Positions 25,631-35,630 are shown, counted from the stretch's first letter. The stretch is DNA of 64,000 nucleotides from Ruegeria arenilitoris (GCF_042675705.1 NZ_JBHTJJ010000001.1), one strand, 5' to 3'. The notes: a model not told the origin generated them from the letters alone. Numbers and translations are program-made.

Positions 25631-28029
25631 GCGTGACCAAGCCCCTGCCCCATGACGCGGCACCCCTGCATGTGTCGGGAACCGCCCGTTATGTTGACGA
25701 CATTCCGACGCCGAAGGGCACGATGCATCTGGCGTTCGGCCTGAGCCCGATCTCCAAGGGCCGGATCACGGCGATGGACCTGTCAGATGTCCGTGCGGCC
25801 CCGGGAGTCGTTTTGGTGATGACGGCCGAAGATCTGCCCTTTGCCAATGACGTCTCGCCCTCGATCCATGACGAGCCGCTGCTGGCGGATGGGACGGTGA
25901 ACTATGTGGGCCAGCCCGTGTTTCTGGTTGTCGCCACCAGCCATCTGGCGGCGCGCAAAGCCGCGAGGTTGGGCAGGATCGACTATGCCGAGGAAACGCC
26001 GATCTTGACGATCGAAGAGGCTTTGGCCGCAGACAGCCGGTTCGAGGACGGCCCCCGCATCTATGCCAAAGGTGATGCGGAAGCCGCCATCGCGCAGGCG
26101 GCGCATGTGGTCGAAGGCACGTTCGAGATCGGCGGGCAGGAGCATTTCTACCTGGAAGGTCAGGCCGCGTTGGCGGTGCCGAACGAAGGCAGCGACATGC
26201 TGGTGCATTCCTCGACCCAGCACCCGACCGAGATTCAACACAAGGTAGCTGATGCTTTGGGCGTTCCCATGCATGCGGTGCGGGTCGAAACCCGACGGAT
26301 GGGCGGCGGGTTCGGCGGCAAGGAAAGCCAGGGCAACGCGCTGGCTGTGGCCTGCGCAGTTGCGGCACGGGCGACCGGCCGTGCCTGCAAGATGCGCTAT
26401 GACCGCGATGATGACATGACCATCACCGGCAAGCGCCACGCCTTCCGCATCAGCTACAAGGCCGGCTTTGACGAAAACGGCCACATTCAGGGCGTTTCCT
26501 TCCTGCACTACGCCATCTGCGGCTGGGCGCAGGACCTGTCGCTGCCGGTCGCCGACCGCGCGATGCTGCATTCCGACAATGCGTACCTTCTGCCCAATGC
26601 GCGGATCGAGAGCCATCGGCTGAAGACCAACACACAATCGGCCACCGCCTATCGCGGCTTTGGCGGACCGCAAGGCATGGTCGGCATCGAACGGGTGATG
26701 GATCACGCCGCGCATGTACTAGGTCTGGACCCGGTCGAGCTGCGGCGGCGGAACTACTATGAACCGGCGCATGCAGGTGTTGAAGAACCAGTGCGGGACA
26801 AGCCGCTGGGCCACCCGGATCCGCACGAGGATATGACCAGCCGCGGCGCGGTCGAAACCGGCCGCTCGGTGGTGCGCCCTGTGCCCGCGGGTGGGAACAC
26901 CACCCCCTATGGCATGGAAGTCACCGATTTCGAGCTGCATCCCATGACCGAAGCCTTGCTGGAGTCCTGCGATTACGCAGCCCGCAAGGCGGCGATCGAG
27001 AAGTGGAATGCCCAGAACCGCGTGATCAAGAAGGGCATCGCCTTTTCACCGGTCAAGTTCGGGATTTCCTTCACGCTCACCCATCTGAACCAGGCCGGGG
27101 CGCTGGTGCATGTCTACCAGGACGGCTCGGTCCATCTGAACCATGGCGGCACCGAGATGGGCCAGGGCCTGTTTCAGAAAGTGGCGCAGGTGGCGGCCGC
27201 GCGGTTCGGCATTCCGCTGGAAATGGTTAAGATCACGGCGACCGATACCGCCAAAGTTCCGAACACCTCGGCCACGGCGGCCTCGTCCGGCAGCGATCTG
27301 AACGGGATGGCGGTCAAGGCCGCCTGTGACACGATCCGCGACCGGATGGCCGCCTATCTGGCCGAGCGGCATCAGACCGATCCAACGGCGGTCGTCTTTG
27401 CCGATGGCCGGGTCAGCGTGGGCGAGGAAAGCTACAGCTTTGCCGAGGCGGCAGCGCTGGCCTATCAGGGGCGCGTCAGCCTGTCGGCAACCGGGTTCTA
27501 CAAGACCCCCAAGATCGAGTGGGACCGGATCGCCGGACGCGGGCGCCCGTTCTTCTACTTCGCCTATGGAGCTTCGGTGACCGAAGTCGCCGTGGACACT
27601 CTGACCGGCGAGAACCGCATCCTTCGGACGGATATCCTGCATGATGCGGGTGCTTCGCTGAACCCTGCGCTGGATATCGGCCAGGTCGAGGGCGGCTATG
27701 TGCAAGGTGCGGGCTGGCTGACGACCGAGGAACTGGTCTGGGACGACAAGGGCCGGCTGCGCACCCATGCGCCATCGACCTACAAGATCCCTGCCTGTTC
27801 GGATCGCCCCGACATCTTCAATGTCGCAGTTTGGGACTGCCGGAACCGCGAGGACACGATCTATCGCTCAAAAGCGGTGGGTGAGCCGCCCTTCATGTTG
27901 GGCATCTCGGCCTGGCTGGCCCTGTCGAACGCGGTTGCGGCCTGCGGTGACGGGTATCCGGCGATCAATGCCCCAGCCACCGCCGAAGAGGTCTGGACCG
28001 CCGTTCAACGCATGCGTGGAGGCACCTGA
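25627..28029 (+). CDS. xdhB: Xanthine dehydrogenase large subunit (molybdopterin)
   Basis: An 800-residue molybdopterin subunit. The start at 25627 overlaps the xdhA stop; the longer frame starting inside xdhA is an artefact. Visible are the N-terminal a/b-hammerhead (GTARYVDDIPTPKGTMHLAF), the glycine-rich RRMGGGFGGKESQ, the substrate-side arginine region TAYRGFGGPQGM, NHGGTEMGQGLFQKVAQVAA, and the catalytic glutamate in KAVGEPPFMLGISAW. It makes urate, which PuuD at 13.1 kb would then oxidise. It overlaps xdhC by one base. Confidence 0.93.
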   Translation: MSVTKPLPHDAAPLHVSGTARYVDDIPTPKGTMHLAFGLSPISKGRITAMDLSDVRAAPGVVLVMTAEDLPFANDVSPSIHDEPLLADGTVNYVGQPVFLVVATSHLAARKAARLGRIDYAEETPILTIEEALAADSRFEDGPRIYAKGDAEAAIAQAAHVVEGTFEIGGQEHFYLEGQAALAVPNEGSDMLVHSSTQHPTEIQHKVADALGVPMHAVRVETRRMGGGFGGKESQGNALAVACAVAARATGRACKMRYDRDDDMTITGKRHAFRISYKAGFDENGHIQGVSFLHYAICGWAQDLSLPVADRAMLHSDNAYLLPNARIESHRLKTNTQSATAYRGFGGPQGMVGIERVMDHAAHVLGLDPVELRRRNYYEPAHAGVEEPVRDKPLGHPDPHEDMTSRGAVETGRSVVRPVPAGGNTTPYGMEVTDFELHPMTEALLESCDYAARKAAIEKWNAQNRVIKKGIAFSPVKFGISFTLTHLNQAGALVHVYQDGSVHLNHGGTEMGQGLFQKVAQVAAARFGIPLEMVKITATDTAKVPNTSATAASSGSDLNGMAVKAACDTIRDRMAAYLAERHQTDPTAVVFADGRVSVGEESYSFAEAAALAYQGRVSLSATGFYKTPKIEWDRIAGRGRPFFYFAYGASVTEVAVDTLTGENRILRTDILHDAGASLNPALDIGQVEGGYVQGAGWLTTEELVWDDKGRLRTHAPSTYKIPACSDRPDIFNVAVWDCRNREDTIYRSKAVGEPPFMLGISAWLALSNAVAACGDGYPAINAPATAEEVWTAVQRMRGGT

Positions 28030-28964
28030 TGGGATTTGACCGGGAGACTTTGAGGGAGGCGGTCAAAACGCATGGCAAGGTGACTCGCGTGGTCATTGCC
28101 GCAATCCGAGGCTCGTCCCCGCGCGAGGTCGGCGCTGCGATGCTGGTCTGGAAGGGCGGGCAATCCGGCACGATCGGGGGCGGCACGCTGGAGTATCAGG
28201 CGGCTGAGGCCGCCCGGGTTCAGCAAAGCCCAACCCGCCTGTCCCGCCATGCGCTGGGTCCCGACCTCGGGCAATGCTGCGGCGGTGCCGTAACGCTGCT
28301 GAGCGAGGTCTATGACCTTAAGTCCGTCGAGGCCCTGGACGATACCGTCATCGCACGCCCGACTGCCGGTGGTGACATGCCATTGTCGGTCAAGCGGCTG
28401 CTGGCAACCGCACGCGCACAGGGTATCGCGCCTGAACCGCAATTGCTTGACGGCTGGATGATCGAGCCGGTGCACACACCGACCCGCCAATTGTGGATCT
28501 GGGGGGCCGGTCATGTCGGACGGGCGCTGGTGGATGTGCTGTCGCCTCTCCCCGATCTTGCCATCACTTGGGTAGACACCGCAGCCGACCGGTTTCCGGC
28601 TGACATCCCAGCAGGTGTAACCGTGGTTCCGGCAGCGAACCCGGCCGACCTCGTGCACCACGCACCGGTTCAAGCCGAGCACTTGGTGCTGACTTATTCA
28701 CACAATCTGGATCTGGAACTGTGCAACCGGCTATTGACGCACGGTTTTCACTTTGCCGGGCTGATCGGCTCGGCTACGAAATGGGCGCGATTCCGCTCGC
28801 GCCTGGCTGCGCTGGGTCACTCACCGGCTCAGATCGCCCGGATCACCTGCCCGATCGGTGACCCATCGTTGGGCAAGCACCCGCAGATGATCGCAGTTGG
28901 TGCGGCAGCGCAAATCCTGCGCCCCGCCCGACAGAACGACTTGAAGAAGGACCAGAGCGCGTGA
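28029..28964 (+). CDS. xdhC: Xanthine dehydrogenase accessory protein XdhC
   Basis: A 311-residue XdhC chaperone, which binds molybdenum cofactor, promotes its sulfuration and inserts it into XdhB. The N-terminal XdhC/CoxI domain shows RGSSPREVGAAMLVW and GTIGGGTLEYQAAE and the cysteine pair in LGQCCGGAV; the C-terminal Rossmann domain shows WIWGAGHVGRALVDVL and VLTYSHNLDLELCNRLL. It is the third gene of the operon and overlaps the start (GTG) of the ABC transporter ATPase, tying transport to the enzyme. Confidence 0.92.
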   Translation: MGFDRETLREAVKTHGKVTRVVIAAIRGSSPREVGAAMLVWKGGQSGTIGGGTLEYQAAEAARVQQSPTRLSRHALGPDLGQCCGGAVTLLSEVYDLKSVEALDDTVIARPTAGGDMPLSVKRLLATARAQGIAPEPQLLDGWMIEPVHTPTRQLWIWGAGHVGRALVDVLSPLPDLAITWVDTAADRFPADIPAGVTVVPAANPADLVHHAPVQAEHLVLTYSHNLDLELCNRLLTHGFHFAGLIGSATKWARFRSRLAALGHSPAQIARITCPIGDPSLGKHPQMIAVGAAAQILRPARQNDLKKDQSA

Positions 28965-30478
28965 CCACTCCACTACTGAGCTTGCAGGGGTTGACCAAGG
29001 CCTATCCCGGCGTCGTGGCCAACGACCAAGTGTCCTTTGACATCGGTGAGGGCGAAGTTCACGCCCTGCTGGGCGAAAACGGCGCGGGAAAATCCACGCT
29101 GGTGAAGATGATCTACGGGCTGGTCAAGCCTGACAGCGGCACGATGCTGTTGCGCGGCCAACCTTATGCGCCGGCCGAGCCGCGCGCGGCCCGTGCCGAC
29201 GGCATTGCCATGGTGTTCCAACATTTTTCGCTGTTTGACGCGCTGAACGTGGCCGAAAACATCGCCTTAGGCATGGAAAGCCCGCCGCCGATGGGTGATC
29301 TGGCATCGCGCATTCGCGAGGTCTCGGAGACCTATGGCCTTCCGCTGGATCCGTATCGTCGGGTTGGTGATCTGTCCGCCGGTGAACGCCAGCGGGTTGA
29401 GATCATCCGCTGCCTGCTGCAGGACCCAAAGCTGCTGATCATGGACGAACCGACCTCGGTCCTGACCCCGCAGGAGGTAGATATCCTGTTCGAAACACTG
29501 AAAAAGCTGCGGTCGGAGGGAACCTCGATCCTGTATATCTCGCACAAGCTCGAGGAAATCCGCACGCTGTGCGATCACGCCACCATTCTGCGGCTGGGCA
29601 AGAACGTGGGTGAATGCACACCCAGCGAAACAACCGCCCGCGACATGGCCGAAATGATGGTGGGATCAGCCCTTCAGACCCCTGAACGGTCCGGGCGAGA
29701 GTTCGGACCCGTAGCACTGGATGTTACCGGGCTTTCGGTTCCGTCCCCTTCCGAATTCGGGACCGCGCTGAAGAACGTGCACCTGACCGTGCGCAAGGGC
29801 GAAATCCTTGGCATCGGCGGCGTGGCTGGCAACGGTCAGGATGAACTGCTGGGCGTTTTGTCCGGCGAAATTCTGACGGACGCGGATGCGATCCGCTTCA
29901 ACGGCCAGCCGATTGGCAAACTGGGTCCGACGGCCCGGCGCAGACTGGGTGTACTGACGGCCCCAGAAGAGCGGTTGGGACATGCCGCGGCGCCGGACAT
30001 GAGCCTGACGGAAAACGCTCTGCTGACCGGCTCGGTGCGCGAGTCTCTGGAGAAGAACGGTTTTTTGAAATGGGCTGACACCCGCATTTTTGCGGAGAAG
30101 ATCATTCAGGCATTCGACGTGCGGACCCCGGGGCCGGAAAACGCCGCGCGGTCGCTGTCGGGCGGCAACCTGCAGAAATTCGTCATCGGCCGGGAAGTCC
30201 TGCAAAACCCCGAAGTTCTGGTCGTGAACCAGCCGACCTGGGGCGTCGACGCCGCCGCAGCCGCTGCGATCCGTCAGGCCATTCTGGACCTTGCGGCCAA
30301 GGGAACGGCGGTGGTCTGCATCAGCCAGGATCTGGATGAGCTGATGGAGATTTCCGACAGTTTCGCCGCCTTGAACGAAGGGCGCCTCAGCGCTCCGCGT
30401 CCCACAACTGGCCTGACCGTCGAAGAGATCGGTCTGATGATGGGCGGCGCGCATGGGATGGAGGTGGCCCATGTGTAA
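28961..30478 (+). CDS. ABC transporter ATP-binding protein (BMP/nucleoside-type, two ATPase domains)
   Basis: A 505-residue double ATPase of the sugar/nucleoside importer class. The first domain has Walker A LLGENGAGKSTLVK, signature LSAGERQRVEI and Walker B LLIMDEPTSVL. The second is degenerate in the P-loop (GGVAGNGQDELLG) but keeps a signature-like LSGGNLQKF, the usual condition in this class. GTG start overlaps xdhC. With the two permeases and the BMP-type binding protein it forms an importer for nucleosides or purines (NupABC/YufNOPQ type); position next to xdhABC favours a purine substrate. Confidence 0.9.
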   Translation: MTTPLLSLQGLTKAYPGVVANDQVSFDIGEGEVHALLGENGAGKSTLVKMIYGLVKPDSGTMLLRGQPYAPAEPRAARADGIAMVFQHFSLFDALNVAENIALGMESPPPMGDLASRIREVSETYGLPLDPYRRVGDLSAGERQRVEIIRCLLQDPKLLIMDEPTSVLTPQEVDILFETLKKLRSEGTSILYISHKLEEIRTLCDHATILRLGKNVGECTPSETTARDMAEMMVGSALQTPERSGREFGPVALDVTGLSVPSPSEFGTALKNVHLTVRKGEILGIGGVAGNGQDELLGVLSGEILTDADAIRFNGQPIGKLGPTARRRLGVLTAPEERLGHAAAPDMSLTENALLTGSVRESLEKNGFLKWADTRIFAEKIIQAFDVRTPGPENAARSLSGGNLQKFVIGREVLQNPEVLVVNQPTWGVDAAAAAAIRQAILDLAAKGTAVVCISQDLDELMEISDSFAALNEGRLSAPRPTTGLTVEEIGLMMGGAHGMEVAHV

Positions 30479-30541
30479 CCTAAGCTGCCGCCTCTGGCGC
30501 AAAAATCCAAAAAAAGACGAAGACTTTGGGGGGATGAGCAA

Positions 30542-31624
30542 ATGATAGTGTTGGAGAAACGGCCACAGCCGTCCAAGGCGTGGTCGTATGCCACCCCTCT
30601 GGTCGCAGTGCTGGCAACCATGGTTTTCGGCGGGTTGCTGTTTGCAATTCTGGGCAAGAGCCCGGTCGAAGCGATCGGAACCATCTTCTGGGAACCCCTG
30701 TTCGGGGAGTTCTCATTTTATTACCGACCGCAACTGCTGGTGAAGGGCGCACCGTTGGTTCTGATCGCCATCGGTCTGTCGCTGGGCTTCCGCGCCGGTA
30801 TCTGGAATATCGGCGCCGAGGGCCAGTACATCATGGGCGCTATCTTCGGCGCCGCGGCCGGCCTGGCCTTCTACCCTCTGGATGCGTGGTACGTCTTTCC
30901 CATCATGGTGATCGCCGGCGCGTTCGGCGGCTGGATCTGGGCGATGATCCCGGCCCTGCTCAAGGTTCGGTTCGGAACCAACGAGATTCTCGTTTCCCTG
31001 ATGTTGGTTTACGTGGCCGAGCAGTTTCTGGCCTCGATGTCGCTGGGTCTGCTGAAAAACCCCGAAGGGTTCGGATTTCCCGGCTCGCGCAACCTGCAGT
31101 CCTATGAAAGCGCCCACAATGCTGAACTGTTCACCGGAACAGGCATGCACTGGGGCGTCGTCGCGGCCTTTATCGCGGTGATCTTTGCCTATGTCCTGCT
31201 GAACCGGCACATGCTGGGGTTTCACATCCGCCTCACGGGCGAAGCTCCGCGCGCGGCGCGATTTGCTGGCGTGAATCCCCCGCGGCTGATCCTGTTTTGC
31301 CTGGGGCTGTCGGGCGCGCTGGCCGGTCTTGCCGGTATGTTCGAGGTCTCGGGCCCGTCAGGCGTGGTGAGCATCGACTTCAACGTGGGCTACGGCTTTA
31401 CCGCGATCATCGTGGCGTTTCTGGGCCGTCTGCACCCGGTGGGCATCCTGCTGGCCGGCGGCCTGATGGCGCTGACCTATATCGGTGGCGAAATCGCACA
31501 ATCCCAGCTGGGGCTGCCCGCTGCGGCCATCCAGGTGTTCCAGGGAATGCTTCTGTTCTTCCTGCTGGCCTTCGATCTTTTGACCAACTACCGCATCCGT
31601 GCGGCCCGTAGCGAGGTGGCGTGA
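30542..31624 (+). CDS. ABC transporter permease (BMP/nucleoside-type), subunit 1
   Basis: A 360-residue membrane permease with about nine to ten hydrophobic segments and the family segments IGLSLGFRAGIWNIGAEGQ and FGTNEILVSLMLVYVAEQFL. It is the longer of two permeases of the importer; homologues form a heterodimeric channel. It begins about 60 bases after the ATPase and ends overlapping or adjoining the second permease. Substrate inferred from xdh linkage. Confidence 0.88.
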   Translation: MIVLEKRPQPSKAWSYATPLVAVLATMVFGGLLFAILGKSPVEAIGTIFWEPLFGEFSFYYRPQLLVKGAPLVLIAIGLSLGFRAGIWNIGAEGQYIMGAIFGAAAGLAFYPLDAWYVFPIMVIAGAFGGWIWAMIPALLKVRFGTNEILVSLMLVYVAEQFLASMSLGLLKNPEGFGFPGSRNLQSYESAHNAELFTGTGMHWGVVAAFIAVIFAYVLLNRHMLGFHIRLTGEAPRAARFAGVNPPRLILFCLGLSGALAGLAGMFEVSGPSGVVSIDFNVGYGFTAIIVAFLGRLHPVGILLAGGLMALTYIGGEIAQSQLGLPAAAIQVFQGMLLFFLLAFDLLTNYRIRAARSEVA

Positions 31625-31626
31625 CC

Positions 31627-32547
31627 ATGGACCTTGGAGAAATCAATCCCGTTCTTTTGCTGGCCTCGTTGATGGTTGCCGCAACCCCGCTTCTGCTCGC
31701 GGCGATCGGAGAGCTTGTCGTCGAAAAGGCCGGCGTTCTGAACCTCGGCGTCGAAGGCATGATGATCGTGGGCGCAATCAGCGGATTTGCCATCTCGGTC
31801 GAGACAGGCTCGCCATGGTTGGGTTTCGTCGCGGCGGCCGTTGGCGGTGCGCTGCTGTCGCTGCTGTTCGTTCTGCTGACCCAGTTCGCGCTGGCGAACC
31901 AAGTTGCCAGCGGTCTTGCGCTGACGCTGTTTGGCTTGGGCTTCAGTGCCCTTCTGGGTCAAAGCTATGTGGGCATCAAACCGCCCAGCATGGGGGACAT
32001 CCACATCCCGCTGCTCAGCGATATTCCGGTCATCGGTCCGATCCTTTTCCAACATGATCCGATCCTCTATGTCGGGATCGCGTTGACGGCAGCGGTATGG
32101 GCCACTCTGAAATACACCCGCGTCGGGCTGATCCTTCGTGCGGTGGGTGAGAACCACGATGCGGCGCATGCGCTCGGCTACAAGGTCATCAAGATCCGCA
32201 TTTTGGCGATCCTGTTCGGCGGGGCCTGTGCGGGGCTTGGCGGTGCATATATCAGCCTGATCCGGGTCCCTCAGTGGACCGAAGGCATGACCGCCGGAGT
32301 CGGCTGGATTGCTCTGGCTCTGGTGGTGTTTGCCAGCTGGAAACCGTGGCGTGCCTTGCTGGGTGCCTATTTGTTTGGCGGAATCACGGTCTTGCAGCTT
32401 AATCTGCAGGCAGCGGGCGTTGCCATACCTGTCGAGTATCTGGCAATGTCGCCCTACATCATCACGATCCTTGTGCTTGTGATCCTTTCGGCCGACAAGA
32501 GCAGCGCACCTGCCTCACTGGGCCGGACCTTCCACGCCTCGCACTAG
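31627..32547 (+). CDS. ABC transporter permease (BMP/nucleoside-type), subunit 2
   Basis: A 306-residue permease with about nine membrane segments and the hallmark ERAGVLNLGVEGMM-like stretch, here EKAGVLNLGVEGMMIVGA. A GTG at 31621 overlaps the previous stop, but the GAGGTGG at 31613-31619 is correctly spaced only for the ATG at 31627, which I prefer. It pairs with the 360-residue permease; the last segments (YLAMSPYIITILVLVIL) are typical of the class. Confidence 0.87.
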   Translation: MDLGEINPVLLLASLMVAATPLLLAAIGELVVEKAGVLNLGVEGMMIVGAISGFAISVETGSPWLGFVAAAVGGALLSLLFVLLTQFALANQVASGLALTLFGLGFSALLGQSYVGIKPPSMGDIHIPLLSDIPVIGPILFQHDPILYVGIALTAAVWATLKYTRVGLILRAVGENHDAAHALGYKVIKIRILAILFGGACAGLGGAYISLIRVPQWTEGMTAGVGWIALALVVFASWKPWRALLGAYLFGGITVLQLNLQAAGVAIPVEYLAMSPYIITILVLVILSADKSSAPASLGRTFHASH

Positions 32548-32579
32548 GGGCCAACTGTACCAACTTGGGGAGTAACTAA

Positions 32580-33653
32580 ATGAAATTCACTTCACTTCTG
32601 GCAAGCGCCGCCATGGCACTTGGCCTTGCCACGGGCGCCGTGGCCGAGGACAAGACAAAGGTCGGTTTCGTCTATGTCGGCCCGGTGGGCGACGGCGGCT
32701 GGACCTATGAACACGACAAGGGCCGCCAGGCCGTCGAGAAGCACTTTGGCGACAAGGTCGAAACCGTGTACGTGGAATCGGTGCCCGAAGGCCCGGATGC
32801 CGAGCGCGTCATGACTCAGATGGCGCTGGAAGGCGCCGACCTGATCTTCACCACCTCGTTCGGTTACATGGACCCGACCATCAACGTGGCCAAGAAATTC
32901 CCGGACGTGAAATTTGAACACGCCACGGGCTACAAGACCGCCGACAACGTGTCGGTATACTCGGCGCGTTTCTATGAGGGTCGCGCTGTCCAAGGTCATA
33001 TCGCCGGCAAGATGACCAAGTCGAACATCATCGGTTACATCGGCTCGTACCCGATCCCCGAAGTGATCCGCGGCATCAACTCGGCCTTCATCCACGCCAA
33101 GAAGGTGAACCCGGATGTCGAGTTCAAGATCGTCTGGGCCTACACCTGGTTCGATCCGGCGAAAGAGGCCGACGCGGCGAAGGTTCTGATAGAACAGGGC
33201 GCAGACGTGATCCTGCAGCACACCGACTCGACCGCACCGCAGGCGGCCGCACAAGAAGCCGGCAACGTGATCACTTTCGGCCAGGCCTCGGACATGAGCG
33301 AATATGCTCCGATGCCGCGCGTCAGCTCGATCATCGACAACTGGGCGCCCTACTACATCGCGCGCACCCAGGCCGTGATGGACGGCTCCTGGGAGTCGGT
33401 GAACACCTGGGACGGCATCAAGGAAGGCATGGTTGAAATCGGCGAGATTTCCGACGCCGTTCCGGCCGACGTCAAAGAAGAGGCGCTGGCCCTGAAAGCC
33501 GCGATTGCAGATGGCAGCTATCACCCGTTCACCGGACCGCTGAACAAGCAGGACGGCAGCGCGTGGCTGGCCGAGGGCGAAGTGGCTGATGACGGCACCT
33601 TGGCCGGCATGAACTTCTATGTCGAAGGGCTGGAAGGCGACATCCCGCAATAA
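32580..33653 (+). CDS. BMP-family ABC transporter substrate-binding protein
   Basis: A 357-residue periplasmic binding protein of the basic membrane protein (PnrA/Med) family, which binds purine nucleosides in characterised members. It has a signal peptide (FTSLLASAAMALGLATGAVAE), then KVGFVYVGPVGDGGWTYEHD, a family binding-site segment, and VYSARFYEGRAVQGHIAGKM. A strong GGGGAG site precedes the start. As last gene of the xdh-transporter operon it is followed by a strong terminator. Confidence 0.9.
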   Translation: MKFTSLLASAAMALGLATGAVAEDKTKVGFVYVGPVGDGGWTYEHDKGRQAVEKHFGDKVETVYVESVPEGPDAERVMTQMALEGADLIFTTSFGYMDPTINVAKKFPDVKFEHATGYKTADNVSVYSARFYEGRAVQGHIAGKMTKSNIIGYIGSYPIPEVIRGINSAFIHAKKVNPDVEFKIVWAYTWFDPAKEADAAKVLIEQGADVILQHTDSTAPQAAAQEAGNVITFGQASDMSEYAPMPRVSSIIDNWAPYYIARTQAVMDGSWESVNTWDGIKEGMVEIGEISDAVPADVKEEALALKAAIADGSYHPFTGPLNKQDGSAWLAEGEVADDGTLAGMNFYVEGLEGDIPQ

Positions 33654-33681
33654 GCGTGGCATGTACTGTCAACAAACCCAA

Positions 33682-33708
33682 AGCCCGCCGGAAACGGCGG
33701 GCTTTTTC
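33682..33708 (+). terminator. Rho-independent terminator of the xdh/ABC transporter operon
   Basis: AGCCCGCCG (33682-33690) pairs perfectly with CGGCGGGCT (33695-33703) around a GAAA tetraloop, followed by TTTTT. It lies about 30 bases after the binding-protein stop and just touches the end of the convergent phosphatidyltransferase gene. Confidence 0.9.
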
Positions 33709-34327
33709 AGTTCCCGGAACGGTTGCCGAAACTGCGCGCTGCCAACACGATCCGGGATATGGCGGTCAGGAAACACAAGCTGCCGAATATCCACGCCAAG
33801 GCCGCAAACGCATCCGGCACCAGACACAAAAGAACAAGGAAACCGATCGTTTCGGCCCCCTCCAGCAAACCACCGGAAAAATACAAGGCCTTCTGCCCTC
33901 TGGCGTCGGTCTTCAAACCGTGCCGGTCCGCCAGTAGGGAAAAGCCCAGAAAACTGGTGCCGTTGAAATAGAAGGACAGCAAAAGGAAAGCACCGGCCAC
34001 GCCATTCGCAGCCGGGTCAGCCAGAACGAATGCGAACGGGATCGCGCCGTAGAACAGAAAGTCGCAGGTGATATCCAGATAGCCGCCGAAATCGGTCCCA
34101 CCCCGGGCACGCGCAACAGCACCGTCCAAGCCATCCGCGAGACGCGACAGCAGTAACGGCAGCAGCGCCCAGTACGTCGCGCCTGCCACGATCAGGCCCG
34201 CTGCGACCAAACCAAGAGCCAGCCCAATCAGCGTCACCTGGTTTGCCGTAAAGCCCAACCGCGCGAGAAAACGGCCCTGAGCGTTCAGGGCCGGGTCGAT
34301 AATCGGGCGGATTTGCGCATCAAACAT
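33707..34327 (-). CDS. CDP-alcohol phosphatidyltransferase family protein
   Basis: A 206-residue inner-membrane enzyme that transfers a phosphatidyl group from a CDP-linked lipid to an alcohol. The aspartate-rich signature is visible at RLADGLDGAVARARGGTDF followed by GGYLDITCD, giving the catalytic Asp residues, with about five or six membrane helices around it. The spacing between the AR and the following G is one residue shorter than in typical PgsA, so the alcohol acceptor cannot be named. It ends inside the terminator of the opposite operon. Confidence 0.85.
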   Translation of the reverse strand: MFDAQIRPIIDPALNAQGRFLARLGFTANQVTLIGLALGLVAAGLIVAGATYWALLPLLLSRLADGLDGAVARARGGTDFGGYLDITCDFLFYGAIPFAFVLADPAANGVAGAFLLLSFYFNGTSFLGFSLLADRHGLKTDARGQKALYFSGGLLEGAETIGFLVLLCLVPDAFAALAWIFGSLCFLTAISRIVLAARSFGNRSGN

Positions 34328-34397
34328 GTGCGGCAGTTAACCGGGGACAGGCGCCATTTCCAGACACAATAGCGCGAGAACACTCACGTTCCCGCCA

Positions 34398-35630
34398 TCA
34401 GTGACCGCTTAGAACCAGCGTGTTCACCGGCATCAGGATCAGACGCAGTCGCAAGCCTGCCGCATGAACCACACCGATCGTGTCCACGACATGCAGGAAT
34501 GCCCTTTCCCAGAACCCCAGATCTTCGTGTTCAAGCCTCTCGTGATTGTCGGTGTAGACATTGGCTAGACAGTTGCTGCCCGGGGGCACCTTGTCTGCCA
34601 GCCCTTCATAAAGTGGCTCGAGGTACACGAGGATTGATCCGGGGGTTGTGTTCTGTTGAACGTCGCGCAATTCGTCAGTGGGTCGGATCTGCCCCGAAGG
34701 GATCACATCCTGCACCTGGACCACTACGACAGGAATCACCGTGAATGGCCGCGTCATACAGCCCAGCTCTCCGATCATTCCCGGTTTGATCACCTGCGCC
34801 GACATCTGGTTGAAAGCCGCCTGAAACCGGTCGCGCCCGGAATCCGTCGGAACCAGAATTCCCGCCGGGCGCATCAGCGGGCTGACAAAATCGCCGACCC
34901 GCAGCCCGAACTGCTCGACCCGGCCCGTCACACCGGCGCTGATTGTCGTCTTGTCCAATTCGGCCAGAGCGGCATCCAGCTGCGCCTCGGCGCTGGCCAA
35001 CTGGGCCGGGATCAGTTCTTCGATCTTCTGAACAACGGCCGCCTTTTGGGATTGCGCGGCCAGAACCTTGGCCTCGCGCTCGGCGACAAGGTTTTCCAGT
35101 CGCTCGATCTCGGTCAGGCGGACTGCGCTGGATCCCTGATCGCGCAGGGTGGTGTTGCGCTCCAAATCCTCAAGCGCCTGCGCCAGCGCCGCCTGCGCGC
35201 CTGCAATACCGGCTTCGGCCTCGGCCAGATCCGTTTGCGCGACCTTCAGCGAGGCCTGTATCTGAGCAATCTGGGCATGTGCGGCTTCGACCTGCGCGCG
35301 CTGGGTGAAATCCTCGATACGGAAGATCGGCTGGCCCGCGGTGACCATCTGGTTGTTGGTGACATAGACCTCGGACACGCGCCCACCCAGTTGCGGAAGA
35401 ATCGTTACGGTCCGAAAATAGGACGCCGCCGTTTTGCTTGCCGGGTGGAAGTAGAACAGCGTGGTAATCACCGTCAGCGCAAGGATCGCGCAGGCGGTCA
35501 GCCCCCAGCGCAGTTCGTACCACATGGTGAACAGAGTGATTTCGTGACCAATCCGCTTTCCCTGAACGAAGCGTCGGAACAGAAAGTCGGGCAGAACGGT
35601 GACCAGTGCGCACAGAAATGTTTCGATCAT
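34398..35630 (-). CDS. HlyD-family membrane fusion protein
   Basis: A 410-residue periplasmic adaptor. An N-terminal membrane helix (RWGLTACAILALTVITTLFY) is followed by a biotinyl-lipoyl-like half (ILPQLGGRVSEVYVTNNQMV), a long coiled coil (residues ~115-225, rich in A/E/Q), and the second half (TTISAGVTGRVEQFGLRVGD). The final ~100 residues include another hydrophobic stretch. With the small membrane protein upstream it matches the YiaV/YiaW-type pair of enteric bacteria, whose role in envelope function is poorly defined. No ABC or RND partner is adjacent. Confidence 0.85.
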   Translation of the reverse strand: MIETFLCALVTVLPDFLFRRFVQGKRIGHEITLFTMWYELRWGLTACAILALTVITTLFYFHPASKTAASYFRTVTILPQLGGRVSEVYVTNNQMVTAGQPIFRIEDFTQRAQVEAAHAQIAQIQASLKVAQTDLAEAEAGIAGAQAALAQALEDLERNTTLRDQGSSAVRLTEIERLENLVAEREAKVLAAQSQKAAVVQKIEELIPAQLASAEAQLDAALAELDKTTISAGVTGRVEQFGLRVGDFVSPLMRPAGILVPTDSGRDRFQAAFNQMSAQVIKPGMIGELGCMTRPFTVIPVVVVQVQDVIPSGQIRPTDELRDVQQNTTPGSILVYLEPLYEGLADKVPPGSNCLANVYTDNHERLEHEDLGFWERAFLHVVDTIGVVHAAGLRLRLILMPVNTLVLSGH

